Source: Casimicrobiaceae bacterium (GTDB taxonomy: Bacteria > Pseudomonadota > Gammaproteobacteria > Burkholderiales > Casimicrobiaceae). From it: a stretch of DNA of 64,000 bases. The stretch's first letter is position 1, and each line of letters starts with the position of its first letter. The position numbers were made by a program, and so were the translations under genes. Of this stretch, positions 18,201 through 26,221 are shown one piece after another. Under the pieces are notes generated by a model that saw only the letters and a program-made list of their open reading frames with translations, searched no databases and was not told the DNA's origin. The DNA is taken from NCBI GenBank assembly GCA_026646885.1, contig JAPKHK010000011.1, positions 62,001 to 126,000 of the forward strand. Reading direction: 5' to 3'.

Positions 18201-18839
18201 CCGGGTGAACGTACGGCTTGCAGGCGAGCCGGTGAAGTCGTACCGCAGCGCGTCGCTGATGCTGACCGTTACGACGCTGGCCTTGTAGTCCTGGTCGTTG
18301 TTGTAGGTGAACGTGCGCTCGACGACAGAGACCGAAGTCGCCCGCACGTACTGCTCCTTCTGCGTACCGAGCCCCTCGTTCTCGATCAGCACCAGCGTCT
18401 GCCCGACGTTCGGGACGGTGTCGGTCGTGCGCTGGAACAACTGGATCACGCGCTGGCCGGCGATGTGGTTCTCGAACAGATAGCCCGCCCACTCCGGTCC
18501 CTTGTTGAGGTAGGCCTCGATGCGCACCTGCGCCTGCTCGCGCGTGTCGAAGGTCTTGGCCGTGCTGAACAGCGTCACGCTGACGCGCGGGTCCTGGGGT
18601 GGCTCGGCGACGATGACATTCGCGCCGAAGTAGGTGTCGGTGTCGCCCGTCTGCACCGAGACGAAGGACTTGCGCAGGTTCACCCTGCCGCCCGCACGAT
18701 CCAGTTCGGAGATGTCCGGAAAGATGGCGTTGGATACGCCGTCGGCGATGGTGATTCCGGTGGGCGCGCCGCCACCTTCTGGCACGTCCGCCATCACGGC
18801 GGACTTCAGCAGTTTCACGTCGCCGGATTGGATCGGCAT
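15252..18839 (-). CDS. Large repetitive tail protein (1195 aa)
   Basis: The largest virion protein after the tape measure. It begins MPIQSGDVKLLKSAVMADVPEGGG and contains a repeated unit of roughly 100-150 residues. Each unit has a PGSLSV-type strand and a G-x-(I/V)-(D/N)-Y-x-(T/S/N)-G motif: GTIDYANG, GTVNYATG, GAINYLSG and GAVDYESG. Such serial beta-sandwich modules suggest a long fibre or tail-tip stalk. No enzymatic motif was recognised. It follows the 135-aa gene by two bases and precedes the possible receptor-binding gene. Placement corresponds to tail-tip proteins of other siphophages, but the sequence does not obviously match lambda gpJ. Confidence 0.65.
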   Translation of the reverse strand: MPIQSGDVKLLKSAVMADVPEGGGAPTGITIADGVSNAIFPDISELDRAGGRVNLRKSFVSVQTGDTDTYFGANVIVAEPPQDPRVSVTLFSTAKTFDTREQAQVRIEAYLNKGPEWAGYLFENHIAGQRVIQLFQRTTDTVPNVGQTLVLIENEGLGTQKEQYVRATSVSVVERTFTYNNDQDYKASVVTVSISDALRYDFTGSPASRTFTRIGSSTKVRDTVVADAGTYVGVVPLTQAASVGDFTIKGASIYTQLVPSAQTETPISFVPPYAAAGLPVPGAVAVSYTASHAWTPTVAFNLPGGCLPGSLSIQTAGITIFDDAGLLKTASGTIGTIDYANGILTLNSGSMSSSKAVTYTPAARILRAPQSSEVPITPESRSQSYVGAVLPVPQPGTLSISYMAQGRWYVLSDGGNGSLKGLDTSYGAGTVNRNTGAFVVTLGALPDVGSSLILTWNVPTQETQQPSTTLKASQTLVLNPPTGTAVQPGSLSVSWEYDGAKTAAASAAGEISGAATGRVSIAQSRVEFAPNLLPAVGTLLTVSYVAGPKQEDSFAHPSRNGSGQVPVTATLGAIEPGSLEVEWNTLTDEAVLGAYTIQQLLEMGVAVSIWRDPIQIARDNGSGAVVLNGISIGTVNYATGQVAFNPDVTVRIPRPNYTAVAINGTGRWRLNYSGLSYIDAPSVYPNDESGFVKLRYNSPGSTSSLTETIPFSPSFKLVPGVNAQVVTGTVLLTVAGAQPWGDNGQGTLREFTPSGWVTRGAINYLSGDVALTSWTAGTDNAITRASCVTTVGENISSEYVFRTGAAPLRPGSLSVQFARAVGGTQSVTAGIDGQIEATGLTGAVDYESGLVRLRFGRMVTAAGNESEPWYAAEGVGTDGKIFKPEPVAASSVRYSAVAYSYLPLDANLLGIDPVRLPSDGRVPIFRPGGFAVVGHTGRITTSVSNGQTINCARVRLSRVRVVGHDGVVIHTGYTADLEAGTVTFSDVSGYSQPVTIEHRVEDMAVVRDVQISGEISFTRALTHEYPVAPPGDPASGSFVSSALIAGDLFARVSLVFDQGTWNGAWSDALVGSAATATFNNTQYPIQVTNRGALTERWIVRFTNNTSFEVIGENVGVIATGNTSADCAPNNPATGVPYFHLPALGWGNGWATGNVLRFNTIGAQFPVWVVRTVQQGPESVPDDNFTLLIRGDVDTP

Positions 18840-18840
18840 G

Positions 18841-19248
18841 TCAGAGCTCCAGGAATCGCAGGGTCAGTCGGTAGAAGTCGTCGTCGGACCGGGCGGGGAA
18901 CCCGGCGACGGGCTCGGCCTCGACGGGCGTCTCCGCGTGGCGGAAGGTCACCGCGAACACACGGCTGTCGGCCAGGGTCAGTTCGAAGCGGCCGGTGCTC
19001 GCGCCCAGCGGGACCGCGGCCCACTCATGCAGCGTGGCAACGGTGGCGCGCGTCACCCAGGCCATGTCGATGGCGCCCGCCAGCGTGATCGGCCGGCCGG
19101 CTTGGCGCACGGCGGACTGCACCAGCAGCGCGCCGGTCACGAGGTAGGACACCGATGCCACGGCCGGCGTCCAAGCGTGCTCGTCGGTCCACAGCAAGTC
19201 GTCGGGCAATGGCAGAGCCACCCCGGTGGCGAGGTTCTTCAGTTGCAT
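18841..19248 (-). CDS. Tail assembly protein after tape measure (135 aa)
   Basis: Starts MQLKNLATGVALPLPDDLLWTDE at the ATG at 19248. Central motifs are GRPITLAGAIDMAWVTRATV and the end ADSRVFAVTFRHAE, plus a C-terminal DDFYRLTLRFLEL. Similar short proteins follow tape-measure genes in many siphophage prophages and are thought to be tail-tip connectors. A longer in-frame extension upstream would run into the tape-measure gene, so the ATG near the tape-measure stop is preferred. No catalytic motif. Confidence 0.65.
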   Translation of the reverse strand: MQLKNLATGVALPLPDDLLWTDEHAWTPAVASVSYLVTGALLVQSAVRQAGRPITLAGAIDMAWVTRATVATLHEWAAVPLGASTGRFELTLADSRVFAVTFRHAETPVEAEPVAGFPARSDDDFYRLTLRFLEL

Positions 19249-19259
19249 GGGAATGGGAC

Positions 19260-22200
19260 TCAGACCGCCCGGGCTCGGGCGACTTCCAGCAGTTGCAGCA
19301 GGCGCGACTCGTCGCGCGCATCGACAGTGGCCGTGACCTTGCGGTCGCCTGCGGCCAGTTCGACGCGGACGGTGCGGGACGGCGTGCCGTCGGCCGGCAG
19401 CACTGGGCGGACTGGTGCCGCGCCTACGGGCCGAACGAGACCGCCTGTGGCGAAGCCCTGGACGCGCTGCGCAAGCGCCCTGGCCGGCACGGAGAGGTTG
19501 TTGACCGCCTCGAAGAAGCCCGAGCCGTAGCGCGCCACCGCGTCCTTGTTCACCACGTACTCGCCCGGCGTGAGCATGGCCGGCACGCTGTCGGACTTCG
19601 CCATGCCGCCGCGCCGGTAGAACTCGCCCTGGTTCTGCTCCATGTAGTCGATCAGGTCGCGCTCCAGGTCTTTGCCCCACAGCAGCGGCTGCACCATGGC
19701 TTGTCGCCAGTTCTGCTTGATGCGCTCCAGGGTCTGGCGCTCGTTGCCGGTGAGCGTCTTGCGGCCGATGAACCCATCGAGCGCGCGCCGGTCATCGCGC
19801 GCCATCGTGCCCCAGTACTCCATCGTCTTGCGACGCATGTCCAGGCTGACCGAGGCACCGTGGTTCCACTGCAGCCAGCCGGTGTACTGGTCCATGCCCT
19901 GGAGGCCGAGCTCGATCATCTTCAGCGCCTCGACCGCCTCGCGGTTCTTCTTCGGCGGGCTGGGCTGTTCGCCACCAGCCGGTGAGCGACCGCCACCGAA
20001 CACCCGCACCGGGCCGCCGACGGCGAAGCGCGCTACGCCGCTAGCGAGGCGCGCCAGGGCACCGCCACCGTACTTCTGCACGGCCGCCTTGCGGATCACG
20101 AAGGCGCCGGCTTCCAAGGTTCGCGGCACGGTGTCGTGGTGACCCGAGCCGGGGACGGAGCCGCCGCTCATCCTCGGGAACGCCGGCGACACCGCGCCGC
20201 CGTCGGCAAAGTGGCGCATGCCGCGTCCCACCAGTCCACCGGTGGCATTCGTCTCCACCTTGCGCACGTAGATCGTGTGCGTGCTCGACGTGTTCATGCC
20301 GTTGAGGCTCTGGATCTCGGCGCGAGCGGCATCGGCGTTCGAACTGACCTGATGCCGTGACTCGGTCTGGATGCGATCCAGCGCCAGGATCTGCCGCTCG
20401 ACATTGCCGATGGCAGCCTGCGCCTTCTCCGTGGCCACCTTCAGTTCGAACTGCGAGTTCTGGTCGGCGTAGACCTTGAGCTTCTCGAGTGCTTCCTTCG
20501 CCTTCGACACGTCGGCGTCGACCGGCAGCGTCTTGCCCTCCTTGAGCAGCTGCTCGTACTCCTTGAGCTTCTTCTCCGCCTCCTGCAGATCGGCCTGGAT
20601 CGCCAGCAGGTACTGCTTCTCGGCGATGGCCTTGTCGAGGTCGGCAATGGCCTTGTCGAAGCGCGAGGTGTCCGCGTCGAGCGTGACCTTGAGCCCTTCG
20701 GCGAGCTTCGCGGTGATCTGGTCGATCTGGTTCGACGTCTCGGTGAGCGTGCGCTGGATCTCATCGCGCGCCGAGAGCGCCGACTGCGCCGCACGCTGGT
20801 GCGCCTTGGCTTCGGCGTCCAGGGTCTGGTTGAGGATCTCCTCGGACTCCCGGATGCGCTGGATGGCCTGGTTGACGCCGTCCTTGCCTTGGGCGATCTG
20901 GGCGTCGGACTCCTTCGTCCGCTGCGCCAGCTCGGCCCGCAGTTGGTCGGCCTGACGCATCAGGGCCTCGGCCTGCGCGTACTCCTGTTTGCGGTAGGCC
21001 TCGCGCGATTGCGCCTCGAGCTGAGTGACCTGGGTGACCGCCTGCTCGGAGGCCTTGCGCGCATCCTCGCCACGCTTGGCCTCGCTGGTCTGCGCACTGG
21101 CCACCTGCGAGGCGAGGTCCATTGCCTTCTGCGCGAGTTGCCGAGCCTGCTCGAACTCTCCGTTGGCCAGCGCCGTGCGTGCCTTCTCCTGGTACTCGGC
21201 GACCTGGCGCTTGCGGTCCTCGGTCGCCTCGAACTCCGTCATGCCCTGACGGCGGATGTCGCGGATGCGCTCCTCCGTCGTCATCGAGAGCTGGCGCTTC
21301 TCCTCCTCGATGCGCTTGATCTCGGCGAGGTGCCGGTTGGCCTCGGCGTTGAGGGCGTCGATGTGCTGCCGGTACTCGGCCAGCGCCTGCGTCATCGTCT
21401 GGCGCTTGGTCGCCAGGATCTCGTTCTCGACCCGCTGGACGTTGGCGCGGCGTTCCTCCTCGGTCTGCCCCTGCCGACGCGCGGCCTCGATGCGGGCACG
21501 CGACTCATCGTCGATCAGCTTGAGGGTGTCCGTCGTCGCCTGCCGGCGCAGCGTCGTCTGCTGGGTCAGCGCATCGGTGAGCAGCTGCGTCGCCTTGGTG
21601 ATCAGCGCCGCCTCGGACTGCTTGGTGGTCTCCAGCGCCGACTGCTCTTGCTGGTAGCGCGCCTTCACGGCCTCGATCTGCCGCAGCAGGTTGGCCTCGA
21701 CGATGGAGGTCAGGCCCTTGTACGCCTCGGCCATCTTGGCGGTGGCGTCGTTGACCGTCTGGTTGGCCTTGCCGACGGCCTGCTCGACCTCGCCGAGCCG
21801 GGTTTTCAGGCGCTCCAGCGCGGTGTGCACCGCCTCGATGCCCCGGCCGACCGCTTCCTGCGTACCCTGACGAACGGCCTCCAGCCGCTTCGCGATCTCC
21901 TCGGCGGTCGTCGCAGCAGTGTTCATCGCGCCCTTGGCCGCTTCCGCGCCGCGAGAGGCGTCGGCGTACATCTGCGCGAAGATCTGGTTCATCTCCGCGA
22001 GTCGCGCCTCGTGGCGCTTCGTCGCCTCGGCAATCGTGTCCGTGGTGAATACGGCGGCGAAGACCTCCCAGCGGTAGCGCAGCTGCTCGATGCCCTTGAC
22101 CAGCATCTCCACCATGAAGATGCCGGCCTTGCGGACGATCTCGAACTTCTCGGACAGCCAGGTGCCGATCTCCCAGCCGACGAGGAAGGCGCCCAGGACT

Positions 22201-23285
22201 GCGAACGCGGACTTGAGCAGGCCGACGCTGGCCACCGCTGCCGACACCGACAGGTTCGCGGTCGCCCACGCTGCCGACGTGGCGGTGGCCGCAGTGACAG
22301 CCGCCGCTCCCGCCGTCTGCCAGGCGGTGATCAGGGCTGGGATCAGGCGGTAGATCAGCACCGCCAGCCCGACCTCGGCGATGCGCTTCAACCACTGCAT
22401 CACCGTATCGAGGTTTTCGGCCAGGAAAGTCAGCGCCTCGGCCAGCTTCTTGGTGAAGCCGGTGGACTCGTCGACCTTGCTGACCCACTGAGCGAAGGCG
22501 TTGCGCAGGCGCTCGAAGCTCTGGCTGACCGTCTGCGGCAACTGCGCGTACTCGGCGGCCAGCTTGTCCTTCTGGCTCATCAGCGCGTTGACCACCACGT
22601 CGGCGGTCAGGCGGCCTTCCTCGGCGAGCTTGCGCAGCCGCCCGATGGGGACGTTCAGGCCATCGGCCAGGGCCTGCGCTAGGCGCGGGCTGTTCTCGAC
22701 GACGGAGTTGAACTCCTCACCGCGCAGCACGCCCGAGGCCAACGCCTGCCCGAACTGCAGCAGCGAAGACTGGGCTTCGGTGGCAGACGCACCGGAGAGC
22801 CGCAGGGCCTGCGAGATGCTCTCGGTGATGGACAGCGCGTCCTGCTGTTCGCCGCCCAGCATCCGCACCGCCTGCTGCAGCTTGCCGTACAGCGTAGCCG
22901 TCTCCTGGATCGGCACGCCGATGCGCTGCGCGATGGCAAACAGTTCCTTCTGCGCGGTGACGTACTCGCGCTGCCCGGCCGTGGCCAGCTTCAGGCGCGC
23001 GGACATCATGTTCCACGCGTCGGCGATCTGGACGATCTCCTGGACCTTGCCGCTTGCCCAGTTGATGGTCAGGAACGCCAGCAGCTGGGTCTTGGCCCGG
23101 TTGACCTGCTCGCCGAAGGCGGACATGCCCGCGCGCACCTCGGCGATGCCCGAGGCAGCCTTGGCGCCACTGGTCTTGGCCGTGCTGGAGAGCTCGCCGA
23201 GGCTGCGCTCGGCCGACGTGATGGCGCGCTTGAGCCCTTCGTCGGCACCTTCCAGCGCAACGAGGATGGAGATTCGCTTGGCCAT
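19260..23285 (-). CDS. Tail tape measure protein (1341 aa)
   Basis: Determines tail length and is threaded through the tail tube. The first 300 residues hold the conserved tape-measure N-domain (FGEQVNRAKTQLLAFLTINW, NMMSARLKLATAGQREY, PIQETATLYGKLQQAVRMLGG). Hydrophobic segments lie around 305-385. A long coiled-coil rich in Glu, Gln, Lys and Arg spans about 480-1020 (IRRQGMTEFEATEDRK). The C-terminal part has two similar glycine-rich blocks ending in MLTPGEYVVNKDAVARYG and TLEAGAFVIRKAAVQKYG, a repeat common in tape-measure C-termini. The size predicts a long flexible tail, about 200 nm by the usual 0.15 nm per residue (inference). Confidence 0.93.
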   Translation of the reverse strand: MAKRISILVALEGADEGLKRAITSAERSLGELSSTAKTSGAKAASGIAEVRAGMSAFGEQVNRAKTQLLAFLTINWASGKVQEIVQIADAWNMMSARLKLATAGQREYVTAQKELFAIAQRIGVPIQETATLYGKLQQAVRMLGGEQQDALSITESISQALRLSGASATEAQSSLLQFGQALASGVLRGEEFNSVVENSPRLAQALADGLNVPIGRLRKLAEEGRLTADVVVNALMSQKDKLAAEYAQLPQTVSQSFERLRNAFAQWVSKVDESTGFTKKLAEALTFLAENLDTVMQWLKRIAEVGLAVLIYRLIPALITAWQTAGAAAVTAATATSAAWATANLSVSAAVASVGLLKSAFAVLGAFLVGWEIGTWLSEKFEIVRKAGIFMVEMLVKGIEQLRYRWEVFAAVFTTDTIAEATKRHEARLAEMNQIFAQMYADASRGAEAAKGAMNTAATTAEEIAKRLEAVRQGTQEAVGRGIEAVHTALERLKTRLGEVEQAVGKANQTVNDATAKMAEAYKGLTSIVEANLLRQIEAVKARYQQEQSALETTKQSEAALITKATQLLTDALTQQTTLRRQATTDTLKLIDDESRARIEAARRQGQTEEERRANVQRVENEILATKRQTMTQALAEYRQHIDALNAEANRHLAEIKRIEEEKRQLSMTTEERIRDIRRQGMTEFEATEDRKRQVAEYQEKARTALANGEFEQARQLAQKAMDLASQVASAQTSEAKRGEDARKASEQAVTQVTQLEAQSREAYRKQEYAQAEALMRQADQLRAELAQRTKESDAQIAQGKDGVNQAIQRIRESEEILNQTLDAEAKAHQRAAQSALSARDEIQRTLTETSNQIDQITAKLAEGLKVTLDADTSRFDKAIADLDKAIAEKQYLLAIQADLQEAEKKLKEYEQLLKEGKTLPVDADVSKAKEALEKLKVYADQNSQFELKVATEKAQAAIGNVERQILALDRIQTESRHQVSSNADAARAEIQSLNGMNTSSTHTIYVRKVETNATGGLVGRGMRHFADGGAVSPAFPRMSGGSVPGSGHHDTVPRTLEAGAFVIRKAAVQKYGGGALARLASGVARFAVGGPVRVFGGGRSPAGGEQPSPPKKNREAVEALKMIELGLQGMDQYTGWLQWNHGASVSLDMRRKTMEYWGTMARDDRRALDGFIGRKTLTGNERQTLERIKQNWRQAMVQPLLWGKDLERDLIDYMEQNQGEFYRRGGMAKSDSVPAMLTPGEYVVNKDAVARYGSGFFEAVNNLSVPARALAQRVQGFATGGLVRPVGAAPVRPVLPADGTPSRTVRVELAAGDRKVTATVDARDESRLLQLLEVARARAV

Positions 23286-23288
23286 GGG

Positions 23289-23933
23289 TCAGTCGAGGAC
23301 GCTGATCTCGCGCTCCACGGCGGCGGAAAGGCGCGGAATCCGGCCCGCGACCAGGCGCTCGACGTTCAGGCGCTTCTTGAGCACCACCTTGGGCACGAGC
23401 ACGGCGATGGGAATGTCGGCTCCGCGCTTGAGGCGCTTTACACCCTCGGCTTTGCGGTAGCGGCGTTTGAAGCCCGACAGCGGTCGGTCGTGCTCCTTGA
23501 TGTTCTCGGCCATCAGGACGATGTTCCCCTTGGCGTTCTTGATGAAGTAGGCGTTGCCGCCACGCATGAGCTCGGCCACCTGCGCCTTGAAGCGCTTGCG
23601 ACCGACCCGTCCGTGCAAGGGGATCAGCATCCGCCCGGCGATCTGTCCACCGGTCTCGTGCATGGCCGACCACGGAATCCGCGAGCCCACGTAGAGCGCC
23701 GGCAGCCGGTTCGGGTCCTTCGCCAGTACCTTCGCGGTGAAGCCCTTGAGGAAGAACTTTCTGACCACTGCCATCTGACCGGCCACGTGGCCACGCACGT
23801 CGTCCTTGATCTCGGCGGCCTCGGTGCGAATGGCGCGCTCCACCGCCTTCTGCACCTTGGTCCGGAACTCGCCGCCCCAGCGGCGCAACTGTGCGTTGCC
23901 GGCGGCGCTATCGATGCGGATCGAGATGCGCAT
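23289..23933 (-). CDS. Phage minor tail/head-tail protein, DUF6441-like (214 aa)
   Basis: Basic, helical protein whose middle contains RIPWSAMHETGGQIAGRMLIPLHG, a pattern of the DUF6441/gpZ-like group of tail completion proteins. It includes RKRFKAQVAELMRGGNAYFIKN. It starts at 23933 and stops three bases before the tape measure start, and its 5' end overlaps the tail of the frameshifted GT product. Function in tail completion is inferred from position. Confidence 0.65.
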   Translation of the reverse strand: MRISIRIDSAAGNAQLRRWGGEFRTKVQKAVERAIRTEAAEIKDDVRGHVAGQMAVVRKFFLKGFTAKVLAKDPNRLPALYVGSRIPWSAMHETGGQIAGRMLIPLHGRVGRKRFKAQVAELMRGGNAYFIKNAKGNIVLMAENIKEHDRPLSGFKRRYRKAEGVKRLKRGADIPIAVLVPKVVLKKRLNVERLVAGRIPRLSAAVEREISVLD

Positions 23934-24509
23934 GGTCAGTCAGGCGGTCGAGGGTCTTGTCGAGCTGACGCGCGTCGCCGCGCGTGCCGATAGCCAGCAG
24001 TGACAGTAGCCGGGCGTCACGTGCAGCGTCCGACCGGGTCGTGGCCGCCATGAAGCCGCGCAACTGCGCCAGCGTGTAGTCGAGGACGTCGGGCAAGCGG
24101 TGACCGTGCTCGATCAGGTGTTGGATGGCGTCGAACCACCCATCGCTGCCGGCGCCTTCAGGCCCGCTGCGAGCACACCGTCGAGCCTCGGCATCACCGT
24201 CTGGATAAAAAAATCGGCGTTGACCTCGATCACCTTGGCCGCCAGCAGGATCGCCTCATCGGCGGCCAGCTCGTCGACCCACGCCCGGGGCTTGCCGACG
24301 GCGATGGCGATGGCCGACAGCAGGTCATCGCCGCGCTCGCCGAACAGCGCCAGCCAGTCGATCTCGGTGGACGAGATCTGCTGCATCACCGGCGAGATGG
24401 CGCGCAGAAAGCCGGGCAACTGCCCGACCTTGAGCGGCTTGATGACCAAGGGTTCGCCGTCGATGACGAGTTCGATTCCTTGCGGGACGAGGGTGTCCAG
24501 ATCGTTCAT
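23908..24509 (-). CDS. Tail assembly chaperone fusion GT made by -1 frameshift (about 200 aa)
   Basis: Read in two frames. The zero frame starts at 24509; at codons 99-101 (GAT TTT TTT) it contains seven T residues (plus 24207-24213), forming the slippery heptamer T-TTT-TTT. A -1 slip continues with TAT CCA GAC and stays open for 99 codons to the stop at 23908, giving ALLSLLAIGT-like helical sequence. This mirrors lambda G/GT, where the minor GT product and major G product chaperone the tape measure. The location between tail tube and tape-measure genes is as expected. The efficiency of the shift cannot be seen. Confidence 0.8.
24114..24509 (-). CDS. Tail assembly chaperone G-like protein (131 aa)
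   Basis: Zero-frame product of the tail-chaperone locus. Starts MNDLDTLVPQGIELVIDGEP, with strands and helices (VGQLPGFLRAISPVMQQI, GDDLLSAIAIAVGKPRAWVDEL, ADEAILLAAKVIEVNADFFIQTV) typical of siphophage tail chaperones. The slippery T7 run lies at codons 99-101. Its stop at 24114 lies inside the GT reading frame. The gene follows the tail tube gene by 14 bases. It presumably coats the tape measure during tail assembly. Confidence 0.8.
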   Translation of the reverse strand: MNDLDTLVPQGIELVIDGEPLVIKPLKVGQLPGFLRAISPVMQQISSTEIDWLALFGERGDDLLSAIAIAVGKPRAWVDELAADEAILLAAKVIEVNADFFIQTVMPRLDGVLAAGLKAPAAMGGSTPSNT

Positions 24510-24523
24510 GACTCACCCACGCT

Positions 24524-25276
24524 TCAGAGCTGCACGATGCGGCCGAACTGGCCGAGCACCGCATCGAAGGGCTTGGTGCTGTCGGCCAGCAGCGAGCCTT
24601 CCAGCTCGAACTTGTTGTACTCGTCGGAGATGAAGGAGATCTCCTTGAGCGGGTCGAAGGCCACGCGGTAGAGCTCGACCAGCACCTTGGCGTTGCCCTG
24701 GGCGGTGTTGACCCCTTCGAGCCGCAGGTAACGCTCCGGCAACGCCTGCGTGAAGATGCCGATCTCGGTGGCCACGCCGTAGCCGTAGCTTGCCTTGAAC
24801 GGCGCGGTGAAGCCGGTGGTATCCAGAAACTGGAGGGCACCGAAGTCCAGGTCGGCGGTGTAGTGGGTGCCGGCGGTCAGTGTGGCCGGCGTGCCAGCGG
24901 AATCGACGACCACCAGCGAAGACACCTTGGGGTGGGCGAAGAAGTAGCGGTCGCCCACCGTCGGTGTGGCGCCGCCGATGGGTTCGTCCGTCACGGTGCC
25001 TGGCGTGCCGACCACGTGCGTGCCGTACAGCGCGAGCGCCAGGTTCTCCTTGGTGAACTCCTCGATGGTGAGGTTCACGGTGGCCGACTTCTGCTTGACC
25101 ATGCGATGGTCGAGCGAGCGCTGGCCGGTCTGGCTCTCGTAGTGCTCCAGGACGTCGGTCTTGAGGGAGAGCTTCAGCTCGGCGACGTTGCCGGGCGAGC
25201 GAACCTCGATGGGAAGGCCGGCGATGTCTCGCTTGCCGAGGAAGACGCGGCCTTGGAAACTGGCGTAGGTGCTCAT
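24524..25276 (-). CDS. Phage major tail tube protein (250 aa)
   Basis: Building block of the non-contractile tail tube. Sequence SFQGRVFLGKRDIAGLPIEV and KTDVLEHYESQTGQRSLDHRM begins a beta-barrel tail-tube fold. There is a central insertion (DEPIGGATPTVGDRYFFAHPKV), then ITAGTHYTADLDFGALQFLD and LPERYLRLEGVNTAQGNAKVL. The family is common in GC-rich siphophage prophages. The ATG at 25276 overlaps the stop of the 69-aa gene. Followed by the frameshifting chaperone gene, the standard position for lambda gpV. Confidence 0.82.
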   Translation of the reverse strand: MSTYASFQGRVFLGKRDIAGLPIEVRSPGNVAELKLSLKTDVLEHYESQTGQRSLDHRMVKQKSATVNLTIEEFTKENLALALYGTHVVGTPGTVTDEPIGGATPTVGDRYFFAHPKVSSLVVVDSAGTPATLTAGTHYTADLDFGALQFLDTTGFTAPFKASYGYGVATEIGIFTQALPERYLRLEGVNTAQGNAKVLVELYRVAFDPLKEISFISDEYNKFELEGSLLADSTKPFDAVLGQFGRIVQL

Positions 25277-25482
25277 GGCTTGGGTTCCTTGCGTTGGGAC
25301 CGGGGAAGGTCGGGTTTGAGGTCAGCGGGTTCGGGGTCTGCCTTCGGCGGCACGGCATCGGGTGCTGCGACGCCGTGAGCGATCAGCCAGTCGGCCGTGG
25401 TCGCGTCAACGTCGATCCGGTCGCCGGCCTGGAAGGCCTTGCCCGCGTGGTTGTGCGGGCGTTTCAAGACAAGTCGGGTCAT
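25273..25482 (-). CDS. Small phage protein, DUF7210-like (69 aa)
   Basis: Short basic protein with the pattern MTRLVLKRPHNHAGKAFQAGDRID and DATTADWLIAHGVA, followed by a Pro/Lys-rich tail. Such small proteins are found next to tail-tube genes. The internal ATG at 25482 is taken because the upstream in-frame part overlaps the 146-aa gene and lacks structure. The role is unknown; possibly a tube-assembly factor. Confidence 0.55.
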   Translation of the reverse strand: MTRLVLKRPHNHAGKAFQAGDRIDVDATTADWLIAHGVAAPDAVPPKADPEPADLKPDLPRSQRKEPKP

Positions 25483-25486
25483 GGGT

Positions 25487-25927
25487 TCATCCTGGTGAGG
25501 AGAGGTCGCGCGCAAGCGTCCGGTAGGTGATCGCGTAGCGCGCTGGGATGGCGGCGGCCACGGCGTCGGCGTCTTCCACCTCCCACTCGCACTCCTGCTC
25601 TCGGATGCCGAGAGCGAGGCCACCGAGGTTCAGATCCGCCATCAACGCCGCGTGCGCGGCGGTGAGCAGCTGGTCGGCCTCGGTCTCGGGTGCGACGGGC
25701 GGGACGGCCCGGGCCAGGGCGACGATGCGAACGGTCAGCTCTCGCGTGACCCGGTCGTTGGCGCGCTCGGTGATCGCGTCCGACTCGGGGAACACCACCA
25801 GCGCCGGGCATTGCTCCCGGCCGATGGCCACCGTGGGTGAGCGGTGGACGGTGGCGCCCAGCCCCTCGGCCGTGGGACGGACAGCCGCCATCACCGCCAG
25901 CAGGATCTGCTCGCGGACCGAGGTCAT
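25487..25927 (-). CDS. Tail terminator-like protein (146 aa)
   Basis: Alpha/beta protein with TSVREQILLAVMAAVRPTAEGLG at the N-terminus, a central AITERANDRVTRELTVRIVALAR, and an alternating pattern DQLLTAAHAALMADLNLGGLALGIRE. It resembles gpU/DUF3168-type tail terminators that cap the tube and join it to the head. It lies between the connector and the tail tube gene, as in lambda (Z-U-V). No enzyme motif. Confidence 0.6.
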   Translation of the reverse strand: MTSVREQILLAVMAAVRPTAEGLGATVHRSPTVAIGREQCPALVVFPESDAITERANDRVTRELTVRIVALARAVPPVAPETEADQLLTAAHAALMADLNLGGLALGIREQECEWEVEDADAVAAAIPARYAITYRTLARDLSSPG

Positions 25928-25936
25928 CGCTACCGC

Positions 25937-26221
25937 CTACAGACGCGTGAGATCGGCGCGACGCTCGGTCCCGTCGCCGATGGCGCGCACGTCACGCACC
26001 TGGTAGGTCTGGCCTGCAATCAAGACGGTGTGTCCTGTCTCCAGGTCGGGCAGCAGCGACAGCGGGTAGGTGATCGTGTAGGCCGCCGAACGGACCAGCC
26101 CGTCGAGCAGGTTGTCGTCGATGCACAGGAAGCCGACCGATACCGTGCGGCCGGCCACCTCGGCACTCACCAGCAGACCCGCATTCGCCGCCGCCTCGTA
26201 GAGGCGTTCGACGATGCCCAT
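25937..26221 (-). CDS. Head-tail connector, FII-like (94 aa)
   Basis: Small beta-rich protein: MGIVERLYEAAANAGLLVSAEVAGRTVSVGF, LVRSAAYTITYPLSLLPDLETG and HTVLIAGQTYQVRDVRAIGDG. This is the pattern of lambda gpFII-type attachment proteins located right after the major capsid gene. The start at 26221 overlaps the capsid stop. It probably joins the finished head to the tail tube. Confidence 0.65.
   Translation of the reverse strand: MGIVERLYEAAANAGLLVSAEVAGRTVSVGFLCIDDNLLDGLVRSAAYTITYPLSLLPDLETGHTVLIAGQTYQVRDVRAIGDGTERRADLTRL

Noticed and set aside
20799-22682. 627-codon plus-strand frame opposite the tape measure gene
   Set aside because: Leu/Gly/Arg-rich mirror of a coiled-coil sequence; antisense artefact.
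23908-24096. Separate 62-aa gene downstream of the G-like gene
   Set aside because: It is the end of the -1 frame of the GT fusion; there is no ribosome binding site and the open -1 frame reaches back to the slippery T run.
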